A stretch of 5,990 nucleotides of DNA from JBQCHF01 sp051953655 (GTDB lineage: Bacteria; Actinomycetota; Actinomycetes; Motilibacterales; Motilibacteraceae), in the NCBI GenBank assembly GCA_051953655.1, contig JBQCIO010000364.1, positions 1 through 5,990 on the forward strand, read 5' to 3'. Positions 1 to 5,530 of this stretch are shown in pieces. The notes under the pieces were generated by a model, which did no database searches, had not been told where the DNA came from, and saw only the letters and a program-made list of their open reading frames with translations. Every line of letters begins with the position of its first letter. Position 1 is the stretch's first letter. The position numbers and the translations under genes were made by a program.

Positions 1-84
1 CGGGGGGGGTGTGTGTTTGCGCCTCGCGCCCCCCCCCGCGGCCGGTCACCCTGAGCTGCTTGTGCCGCCTTCCCCCGGCACGCA

Positions 85-134
85 CCCACCCGAGCGGGTG
101 GGCGTCGGTCCTGCGCCGGATGCCCCGGCGCAGG
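85..134 (+). other. Two adjacent GC-rich hairpins upstream of the DUF6504 gene
   Basis: The first inverted repeat pairs CCCACCCG (85-92) with CGGGTGGG (95-102). Its two-base centre means the real loop is probably about six bases. The second pairs CCTGCGCCGG (110-119) with CCGGCGCAGG (125-134), a perfect 10-bp stem with a 5-base loop. Neither is followed by a T tract, so neither is a classic intrinsic terminator, although actinobacterial terminators often lack one. They could end or attenuate transcription arriving from an upstream imuB, or act as an RNA processing site. The second hairpin ends 10 bases before the ribosome-binding site of the next gene. Confidence 0.5.
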
Positions 135-144
135 TGCACGAGCT

Positions 145-150
145 GGGAGG
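145..150 (+). promoter_or_regulatory. Ribosome-binding site for the DUF6504 gene
   Basis: GGGAGG lies four bases upstream of the ATG at 155. It supports this start over the in-frame GTG at position 11, which has no such site and lies in low-complexity sequence. Confidence 0.7.
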
Positions 151-154
151 CCGC

Positions 155-586
155 ATGACCCGCCGCTACGACGACCCCGTCGACGTCCGCCGCTCGGGCA
201 CCGGTGCCGCCGGTGCCCCGGGCGCCGAGCCCGGCGCACCGGCCCAGTTCGTCTGGCGTGGCCGGCTCTACCTCGTGCGGGAGGTGCTCGGCCACTGGGT
301 CGAGGTGCGCCCCTGGTGGCGGGCCGGCGCCGCCCGGGCCCTGCTCGGCACCGACACCGCGGACGCCTCGCAGCTCTCGGAGTTCTCCGGTGCCCTCGCT
401 CTCGCCGCCCCGCCGGTCGCCCACGCTGGGCCGTTCGCTCGGCCGGCCGATCGGCCGGTCGACGAGGGCGAGCGCGAGGTGTGGCGGGTCGAGGCCGGTG
501 CCGGCCGGCTGCACGGCACCGGCGTCTACGACCTGTGCCTGGACCCGGTGGAGGGCACCTGGTCCCTCGCCCGCGCCCTGGACTGA
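155..586 (+). CDS. DUF6504 family protein (mutasome-locus companion)
   Basis: This encodes a 143-residue soluble protein of unknown biochemical role that matches, from memory, the DUF6504 proteins found next to imuB and dnaE2 in actinobacteria. The recognisable N-terminal block is MTRRYDDPVDV (residues 1-11), followed by AQFVWRGRLYLVREVL (30-45) and HWVE with a WW pair (47-55). The conserved C-terminal block begins EREVWRVEAG (106-115) and includes GTGVYDLC, ending WSLARALD. Residues 57-105 are a variable Ala/Pro-rich linker. No signal peptide or membrane segment is visible. The ATG has a good ribosome-binding site. The many aromatic residues in short strands suggest a compact beta-rich fold, which is inference. 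Co-location suggests a role with translesion synthesis, but no catalytic motif is evident. Confidence 0.85.
   Translation: MTRRYDDPVDVRRSGTGAAGAPGAEPGAPAQFVWRGRLYLVREVLGHWVEVRPWWRAGAARALLGTDTADASQLSEFSGALALAAPPVAHAGPFARPADRPVDEGEREVWRVEAGAGRLHGTGVYDLCLDPVEGTWSLARALD
443..458. repeat. 16-bp perfect palindrome inside the DUF6504 gene
   Basis: CCGGCCGATCGGCCGG is perfectly self-complementary, centred between 450 and 451. It lies in the codons of the variable linker (around ARPADRP). In a genome this rich in CCGG-type words it may be coincidental. No function is claimed. Confidence 0.6.
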
Positions 587-595
587 CCGCCCGGT

Positions 596-647
596 CGACG
601 TCTGCCTGATCGACGTCTGCCTGAACGACGTCTGCCTGAACGACGTC
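596..647. repeat. 15-bp tandem repeat, three units plus a degenerate fourth
   Basis: The unit is CGACGTCTGCCTGAA. Copies lie at 596-610 (last base T instead of A), 611-625 and 626-640, and a decayed copy starts at 641 with CGACGTC. Each unit carries the palindrome GACGTC. The array starts ten bases after the stop codon of the DUF6504 gene and ends about seven bases before the ribosome-binding site of the HEPN gene, so it makes up most of the 81-bp spacer. No promoter -10 element is visible in this spacer. Confidence 0.93.
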
Positions 648-653
648 CCTGCC

Positions 654-662
654 AGAAGGAGG
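654..662 (+). promoter_or_regulatory. Strong ribosome-binding site for the HEPN gene
   Basis: AGAAGGAGG is a near-perfect Shine-Dalgarno sequence. It leaves five bases to the ATG at 668 but only two to the overlapping in-frame GTG at 665. This spacing favours ATG 668 as the start. Confidence 0.85.
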
Positions 663-667
663 CTGTG

Positions 668-1144
668 ATGACGGTCCGTTCCCACCCCGCCCGCACCCAC
701 CCAACCCCTTCCCACCCGGGCTCCTACGGCGCCCCCGTACCGGTGGCCGCCCTGGACCTGCTCGCCCTGGCCCACCACGACCTCGCCGAGGCCGAGCTGG
801 CCCGTGACCCGGGCGCCCGCTACGTCGCCGCCCACCTCGGGGCGCTGCACGCGGCCGCCGCGGTCCTCGCCGTCCGGGCCCGGCCGGCCCGGCGCCGCGG
901 CGGCCCGCGCAGCGCCTGGACGCTGCTCGCCCAGGACGCCCCCGAGCTGTCCGAGTGGGCCGCGTTCTTCGCCGCCGGCGCGGGCAAGCGCGCGGCCGCC
1001 GAGGCCGGGCTCACCCGAGCGGTCACCGCCCGCGAGGCCGACGACCTGCTCCGCGACGCCGCCACCTTCCTGGGCCTGGCCGAGACCACCGTCGGGGTGG
1101 CCGCCCGCCCGGCACTGCCCGAGCTGGCCCGCCCCGCGGTCTGA
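668..1144 (+). CDS. SAV_6107-family HEPN domain protein
   Basis: This encodes a 158-residue all-helical protein. From memory it matches the SAV_6107-type HEPN family, which sits immediately upstream of dnaE2 in many actinobacteria. After a Pro/His-rich N-terminus (residues 1-25) come helix-forming segments: DLLALAHHDLAEAELA (30-45), the family block GARYVAAHLGALHAAAAVLA (49-68), a basic turn with five Arg between 70 and 77, APELSEWAAFFAAGAGKRAAAEAG (91-114), and a C-terminal helix around READDLLRDAATFLGLAE (122-139). R51 and H56 form an R-x4-H spacing reminiscent of the HEPN RNase motif, but they lie in an early helix and not the usual late one, so nuclease activity is unproven. HEPN domains occur in toxins and RNA-processing or nucleotide-binding proteins. 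The role beside DnaE2 is unknown. Start choice rests on Shine-Dalgarno spacing; GTG 665 is the alternative. Confidence 0.85.
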   Translation: MTVRSHPARTHPTPSHPGSYGAPVPVAALDLLALAHHDLAEAELARDPGARYVAAHLGALHAAAAVLAVRARPARRRGGPRSAWTLLAQDAPELSEWAAFFAAGAGKRAAAEAGLTRAVTAREADDLLRDAATFLGLAETTVGVAARPALPELARPAV

Positions 1145-1154
1145 GCGCGACCCA

Positions 1155-1280
1155 GCACCAGACCTTCAGCACCAGACCTTCGGCACCGGACCTTCGGCAC
1201 CAGACCTTCGGCACCAGACCTTCGGCACCGGACCTTCGGCACCGGACCTTCGGCACCGGACCTTCGGCACCGGACCCTGC
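1155..1280. repeat. 14-bp tandem repeat array upstream of dnaE2, eight units plus a decayed ninth
   Basis: The unit is GCACC(A/G)GACCTTC(G/A). Eight full copies run head to tail from 1155 to 1266, and a ninth (1267-1280) has lost its 3' half. Reading the variable sixth base, the order is A-A-G-A-A-G-G-G-G. Thus 1155-1196 and 1197-1238 form a 42-bp higher-order duplication that differs only at 1168 (A) versus 1210 (G). Further GACCTGA words at 1295-1301 and 1306-1312 may be older, decayed units. The array has no stop codon in any forward frame and is C-rich (six C to three G in the A-type unit). It fills most of the 179-bp gap between the HEPN gene and dnaE2. Confidence 0.95.
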
Positions 1281-1323
1281 CCCGCACCTCACGAGACCTG
1301 AGACGGACCTGACGAGCCCCGCG

Positions 1324-4300
1324 ATGAGCGACCCCTTCGTGCACCTCCACGTGGCCTCCGGCTACTCGCTGCGCCACGGTGCCTCGCTGCCGCACGTGCT
1401 CGTCGAGCGCGCCGCCGAGCACGGCCAGCAGGCGCTCGCGCTCACCGACCGCGACGGCACCTACGGCACAGTCAAGTTCGTCAAGGCATGCCTGTCCGCC
1501 GGGATCCGGCCGATCCTCGGCGTCGACCTCGCCGTCGAGCCCAGCGGTCTGCTCACCGGCGTCCACCCCGCCCTCCGTGTCCATCCGACCCACCCCGCAG
1601 CCGCCCGTCGCACCCCCGCTCGCGGCGGCGCCAGCGTCGACCCGCGGCTGCCGCGGGTCACCCTGCTGGCCGGCACCGGCCGGGGCTGGGCGGCGCTGTG
1701 CCGGCTGGTCTCGGCCACCCACCTGCGCGGCGAGCGCGGCGTCCCGGTGAGCACCCTCGACCTCGTCGCCGAGCACGCCGACCTCGCCGGCCCCGGCGGG
1801 CTGCTGGTCCTGCTCGGCCCCGGCTCGGAGGTCGGCCGGGCGCTGGCCGCCCGCCGCCCCGACCTCGCCCGCGGCGTGCTGGACCGCTGGCGCGACCGCG
1901 TCCCGCGGGAGGACCTGGTCCTCGAGGTCGTCTCGCACCGCGGCGACGGCGACGCCGTGCGCGCCGCCCGGATGCTCGGCCTGGCCCACGAGACCGGCCA
2001 GACCGCGGCGCTGAGCAACGCGGTCCGCTACGCCGACCGCGCCGACGCCCCCACCGCCGACGTCCTCGACGCCGCCCGCCGCCTGGTCGCGCTGGACCTG
2101 CGCCACGTCGACCGGCGCACCGCCGAGGGCTACCTCAAGAGCGGGGCGGAGATGGCCCGGGTGGCCGACGAGGTCGCCACCGCCGCCGGGCTGGACCGCG
2201 GCGGTGCGAAGGCGCTGCTCGAGGCCACCGGCCAGGTGGCCGAGCGGGCCGCCGTCGACCCGCGCGCCGACCTCGGCCTGGGCCAGGTCCGCTTCCCCGA
2301 GCTCGACGTCGTCGACCCCGCCGCCGGCGCGGCCGGCCGCTCGGCCGACGTCGTGCTGCGCGACCGGTGCGAGGCCGGGCTCGGCCGGCGCTACCCGGGC
2401 CTGGCCGGCCGGCGCGAGCGCGCGGTGCGCGACCGGCTGACCGACGAGCTCGGCGTCATCGCCCGCCTGGGCTACCCCTCCTACTTCCTCACCGTCGCCG
2501 ACGTCGTCGACCTGATCAAGGGCATGGGCGTGCGGGCCGCCGCCCGCGGCTCGGGTGCCGGCAGCCTGGTCGCCTACCTGCTCGGCATCTCCGGGGTCGA
2601 CCCGATCGAGCACGACCTGCTCATGGAGCGCTTCCTGTCCCCGCTGCGCGCCCAGCTGCCCGACATCGACGTCGACGTCGAGTCGGCCCGGCGCACCGAG
2701 ATCTACGAGAAGGTCCTCGAGCGCTACGGCGGCGACCGCTGCACCTGCGTGTCGATGATGGACACCTACCGGGTGCGCCACGCCATCCGCGACGTCGGCG
2801 GCGCGCTCGGCCTGCCGCCGGCCGAGGTCGACGCGGTGGCCAAGGCGTTCCCGCACATCCGCGCCCGCGACGCCCGCCAGGCCCTGGCCGACCTGCCCGA
2901 GCTGCGCGCCTCCGGCCTGGGCGAGGCCCGGCTCGACCTGCTGTTCCGGCTGGTCGAGCGGCTCGACGGCCTGCCCCGGCACGTCGCGCTGCACCCGTGC
3001 GGGGTGCTGCTCTCGGACACCACGCTGCTGGACCGCACCCCGGTCGAGGCCAGCTGGATGGGTTTCCCGATGAGCCAGTTCGACAAGGACGACGTCGAGG
3101 ACCTCGGCCTGCTCAAGCTCGACGTGCTCGGCGTGCGGATGCAGTCGGCCATGGCGCACGCCGTCGCCGAGGTCGCCCGGGTCGACGGCCAGCAGGTCGA
3201 CCTCGACGACCGCTCCCAGGTGCCGATCGACGACCCGGCCACCTTCCGGCTGATCCAGTCCACCCGCACCCTGGGGATGTTCCAGATCGAGTCGCCGGGC
3301 CAGCGCGAGCTGGTCGGCAAGTTCGCCCCGGAGACCTTCGGCGACCTGATCATCGACATCTCGCTGTTCCGGCCCGGCCCGGTCAAGAGCGACATGGTCA
3401 CCCCGTTCCTCGAGGCCCGGCAGGGCTGGCGCGAGCCGGAGTACCTGCACCCCGACCTCGAGCCGGCGCTGCGCGAGACCGGGGGAGTGGTCGTCTTCCA
3501 CGAGCAGGTGCTGCGGATCGTCGCGGCCTTCACCGGCTGCACCCTCGCCGAGGCCGACGAGGCCCGCCGCGCGATGGGGTCGCCGCAGACCCAGCCCGAG
3601 GTCGAGGCGTGGTTCCGCCCGGTGGCGCTGGCCCGCGGCTACGAGCCCGAGGTGGTCGACAAGGTGTGGGAGGTGCTGCGCGCCTTCGCCTCGTTCGGGT
3701 TCTGCAAGGCGCACGCGGCCGCGTTCGCGCTGCCCACCTACCAGTCCGCCTGGCTCAAGACCCACCACACCGCGGCGTTCCTGGCCGGGGTGCTCACCCA
3801 CGACCCCGGCATGTACCCCAAGCGGCTCATCCTCGACGACGCCCGGCAGTTCGGCATCGCCGTGCTGCCGCTCGACGTCAACGCCTCCGACGGCGAGTAC
3901 CGGGTGGAGAAGGTCTCCCCGTTCGACGAGCCCCCGCCGGGCATCCTCGGCGAGGTCCCGCGCCAGCCGCCGGAGGAGGGGCTGCCCGACGCCCGCGCCT
4001 ACGGCATCCGGCTCTCGCTGGCCGACGTCAAGGGGATCAGCGAGGCCGAGGTGGCGCGCATCGTGGCCGGCCGGCCCTATGGTTCGCTGGCCGACTTCTG
4101 GCACCGCACCGGCACCTCCCGCCCGGTGGTGGAGCGGCTGGTGGTGGCCGGCGCCTTCGACTCCCTCTACGGCATCGGCTCCTCGGTCCGCGCCGACCTC
4201 GGTGGCGCCCGCCGGCGCGGACAGGTGACCCGGCGCGACCTGCTGCTCCAGGTGGCCGAGCTCGACCGGTGGTCCCGGGCCACCGCCCGGGCCGCCCGTG

Positions 4301-5430
4301 GCGCGGCCGCCCGCCGGTCCCGGCGCGAGCGCCCTCCGGTGCAGTCCCAGCCCCAGCTGCTGACCTCTGCGGCCGGTCCGGCCGAGCTGCTCACCACCGT
4401 CGAGCAGCCACCGGTCGACGGCGCGAGGACGCGCTTCTCCGACAGGCCGTCGGAGAAGCATGCGTCGGAGAAGCGCGGGGCAGAGTTCTCCTCAGGGCGG
4501 GTGGGGGCCGACGTCCACCGCCGCGCTGCCCGGCAGTCCAAGGCCCCGGCCGTCGTCGAGCCCGAGCCGGTGCAGCTCGCCCTCGACCTCGGCGACGCCC
4601 CCGACGCCCCGGTGCCCAGCGGCCTGCCGGAGATGACCGGCGCGGAGCTGGTGCGCGCCGAGCTCGAGGTGCTGGGCCTGGACGCCACCCGGCACGTCGT
4701 CGACTTCTACCGGCCGTTCCTCGAGGCGCTGGGGACCACCCGCGCCCCCGAGCTGCGGCACCGGCGCAGCGGCGCGGAGCTGCTGGTGGCCGGGGTCAAG
4801 GTGGCCACCCAGACCCCGCCGGTCCGCTCGGGCCGCCGGGTCGTGTTCGTGACCCTGGACGACGCCACCGGCCCGGTCGACGCCACCTTCTTCGAGGACG
4901 CCCAAGGCCCCTACGCCGCCACGGTGTTCCACTCCTGGCTGCTCGTGGTGCGCGGGGTGCTGCGCCGCACCGGCCCGCGCGGGGTGTCGCTGCGGGCCAC
5001 CGGCTGCTGGGAGCTGCCCACCCTGCACCAGGCCTGGCTCGACGGCGGCATGCCGGCGGTCGCCGAGCTGATGACGGGTCCGCTCGACTCCGGTGACACC
5101 TATGGGGAGCAGGCGGTGGCCGGGGCCGCCGAGAGCCGCTCCAGCCGGCCGGTCATGACCCGCCCGCCGGTCGGCTCGGCCGCCGGCACCTACGAGCCGC
5201 GCGGCTACGGCAGCGAGGGCGAGGGCGGCTCGCGGGCCGGCGGCATGGGTCCGGCCGACGGCGCCCGCCGGGTGCTGGTGCACGCCAGCGGCTTCAAGCA
5301 GTCGCCCTACGCCGACATCAAGCCGGCTGGCGAGGACACCGGCCGCGGCACCCCGCGCACCCTCCCGCCGCGCCGCGACGACCCTCCGCGCAAGCTCTGG
5401 CACTCCAGCCCGGGGAGCTCGGGCCGATGA
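1324..5430 (+). CDS. dnaE2: DnaE2, error-prone DNA polymerase III alpha subunit
   Basis: This C-family polymerase (1368 residues) is the catalytic subunit of the mutasome and copies damaged DNA in the cytoplasm, normally with ImuA' and ImuB. The N-terminal PHP domain (about 5-260) starts PFVHLHVASGYSLRHGAS and contains LTDRDGTYG (40-48) and SNAVRYAD (231-238). Arg43 and Ala233 replace metal-binding residues of active PHP domains, so proofreading is unlikely. The palm has RGSGAGSLVAYLLG (408-421), PDIDVDVE with D449 and D451, and KLDVLGV with D600, the expected catalytic aspartate triad. Conserved later blocks are FHEQVLRI (725-732) and GFCKAHAAAFA (792-802). A helix-hairpin-helix region lies near 905-952, an OB fold near 1150-1215, and the tail ends RKLWHSSPGSSGR. 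Two insertions are long: 72-106 inside PHP and about 990-1078 before QLALDL (1084-1089). From memory, relatives are usually shorter (about 1100-1200). ATG 1324 fits the family N-terminus. Its Shine-Dalgarno is weak, and the frame is open upstream through the repeat array. Confidence 0.97.
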   Translation: MSDPFVHLHVASGYSLRHGASLPHVLVERAAEHGQQALALTDRDGTYGTVKFVKACLSAGIRPILGVDLAVEPSGLLTGVHPALRVHPTHPAAARRTPARGGASVDPRLPRVTLLAGTGRGWAALCRLVSATHLRGERGVPVSTLDLVAEHADLAGPGGLLVLLGPGSEVGRALAARRPDLARGVLDRWRDRVPREDLVLEVVSHRGDGDAVRAARMLGLAHETGQTAALSNAVRYADRADAPTADVLDAARRLVALDLRHVDRRTAEGYLKSGAEMARVADEVATAAGLDRGGAKALLEATGQVAERAAVDPRADLGLGQVRFPELDVVDPAAGAAGRSADVVLRDRCEAGLGRRYPGLAGRRERAVRDRLTDELGVIARLGYPSYFLTVADVVDLIKGMGVRAAARGSGAGSLVAYLLGISGVDPIEHDLLMERFLSPLRAQLPDIDVDVESARRTEIYEKVLERYGGDRCTCVSMMDTYRVRHAIRDVGGALGLPPAEVDAVAKAFPHIRARDARQALADLPELRASGLGEARLDLLFRLVERLDGLPRHVALHPCGVLLSDTTLLDRTPVEASWMGFPMSQFDKDDVEDLGLLKLDVLGVRMQSAMAHAVAEVARVDGQQVDLDDRSQVPIDDPATFRLIQSTRTLGMFQIESPGQRELVGKFAPETFGDLIIDISLFRPGPVKSDMVTPFLEARQGWREPEYLHPDLEPALRETGGVVVFHEQVLRIVAAFTGCTLAEADEARRAMGSPQTQPEVEAWFRPVALARGYEPEVVDKVWEVLRAFASFGFCKAHAAAFALPTYQSAWLKTHHTAAFLAGVLTHDPGMYPKRLILDDARQFGIAVLPLDVNASDGEYRVEKVSPFDEPPPGILGEVPRQPPEEGLPDARAYGIRLSLADVKGISEAEVARIVAGRPYGSLADFWHRTGTSRPVVERLVVAGAFDSLYGIGSSVRADLGGARRRGQVTRRDLLLQVAELDRWSRATARAARGAAARRSRRERPPVQSQPQLLTSAAGPAELLTTVEQPPVDGARTRFSDRPSEKHASEKRGAEFSSGRVGADVHRRAARQSKAPAVVEPEPVQLALDLGDAPDAPVPSGLPEMTGAELVRAELEVLGLDATRHVVDFYRPFLEALGTTRAPELRHRRSGAELLVAGVKVATQTPPVRSGRRVVFVTLDDATGPVDATFFEDAQGPYAATVFHSWLLVVRGVLRRTGPRGVSLRATGCWELPTLHQAWLDGGMPAVAELMTGPLDSGDTYGEQAVAGAAESRSSRPVMTRPPVGSAAGTYEPRGYGSEGEGGSRAGGMGPADGARRVLVHASGFKQSPYADIKPAGEDTGRGTPRTLPPRRDDPPRKLWHSSPGSSGR
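4433..4474. repeat. Perfect 11-bp hairpin plus 15-bp direct repeat within the dnaE2 linker
   Basis: GCTTCTCCGAC (4433-4443) is the exact reverse complement of GTCGGAGAAGC (4449-4459), with a 5-base loop AGGCC. The same right arm recurs in full at 4464-4474, 15 bases downstream. A shorter GTTCTCC word follows shortly after. The coded peptide is FSDRPSEKHASEKRGAE, richer in Ser, Glu and Lys than its surroundings. It lies in the non-conserved linker between the helix-hairpin-helix region and the OB fold, where an in-frame insertion would be tolerated. Confidence 0.9.
4573..4590 (+). other. Codons for QLALDL, candidate sliding-clamp-binding motif in DnaE2
   Basis: Residues 1084-1089 read QLALDL and fit the six-residue bacterial beta-clamp-binding pattern Q-L-x-L-x-L, known for example from QLVLGL at the end of E. 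coli DinB and QLSLPL in Hda. The motif stands at the C-terminal edge of a long disordered-looking linker and before the OB fold, the same relative place as the internal clamp motif (QADMF) of E. coli DnaE. Assignment rests on pattern and position only. Confidence 0.45.
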
Positions 5431-5451
5431 GCGGGACGAGCAGGGAGACAG

Positions 5452-5469
5452 CCGGCCTCGGGAGGCTGG
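5452..5469 (+). terminator. Weak hairpin downstream of dnaE2, possible terminator
   Basis: CCGGCCTC (5452-5459) pairs with GAGGCTGG (5462-5469), eight pairs including one G-T. The two-base centre means the innermost pairs would open. It begins 22 bases after the dnaE2 stop codon and is followed by GATCGCTCAC without a T tract. It could terminate the dnaE2 transcript before the methyltransferase promoter, but the stem is modest for a genome of this composition. Confidence 0.3.
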
Positions 5470-5478
5470 ATCGCTCAC

Positions 5479-5484
5479 TAGGGT
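5479..5484 (+). promoter_or_regulatory. Possible -10 promoter element for the methyltransferase gene
   Basis: TAGGGT matches the TANNNT -10 pattern common for the actinobacterial housekeeping sigma factor and sits in the locally least GC-rich part of the gap (GATCGCTCACTAGGG). No good -35 hexamer is seen 16-18 bases upstream. Initiation about seven bases downstream would give a leader of roughly 40 bases before the GTG at 5531. Confidence 0.4.
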
Positions 5485-5518
5485 GGGGCCGCACCGAGAC
5501 CGCAGCCCCATCCACGTC

Positions 5519-5523
5519 AGGAG
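5519..5523 (+). promoter_or_regulatory. Ribosome-binding site for the methyltransferase gene
   Basis: AGGAG is placed seven bases before the GTG at 5531. This decides the start codon of a gene with no in-frame ATG nearby. Confidence 0.75.
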
Positions 5524-5530
5524 CCGCGCC

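Larger units (their letters stand above)
1..154. other. Left-edge region with no convincing gene; low-complexity end
   Basis: The first 40 bases contain an 8-G run, a GT dinucleotide stretch and a 9-C run, which looks like a poor-quality contig end and not natural sequence. Frame 1 stops at 52-54. Frame 2 is open and continues into the DUF6504 gene, but its peptide is Pro/Ala-rich and does not resemble a family. Frame 3 is open to a TGA at 156-158, yet its Cys/Arg/Pro-rich translation does not look like the C-terminus of ImuB, the protein expected upstream. I therefore call this an intergenic or degraded end. It contains two adjacent inverted repeats, listed separately. Confidence 0.5.

Noticed and set aside
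3..158. C-terminal end of imuB in frame 3, with an ATGA overlap to the DUF6504 start
   Set aside because: The overlap looks operon-like, but the translation is Cys/Arg/Pro-rich and shows no ImuB feature; it also starts in probable artefact sequence.
1155..1280. CRISPR array
   Set aside because: Units are 14 bp and directly adjacent with no unique spacers, and there are no cas genes.
955..1323. Extended N-terminus for DnaE2 starting at 955 and reading through the 14-bp array
   Set aside because: The frame is open, but the extra residues overlap the HEPN gene and are low-complexity repeats. DnaE2 homologues begin at the PFVHLHVASGYS block, which fits ATG 1324.
1145..1323. LexA (SOS) box controlling dnaE2
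   Set aside because: No TCGAAC-N4-GTTCGA-like site is seen here or in the 587-664 spacer. Damage control, if present, would come from a promoter left of the window.
820..4461. A 1213-residue open frame on the minus strand
   Set aside because: It lies antisense to the HEPN gene and dnaE2, has Gly/Ala/Val/Arg/Asp-rich composition without family motifs, and is the usual by-product of high third-position GC in the real genes.
1488..5096. A 1202-residue plus-strand open frame overlapping dnaE2
   Set aside because: The translation is mostly Arg and Pro, the typical shifted frame of GC-rich coding sequence; dnaE2 in the other frame has all polymerase motifs.
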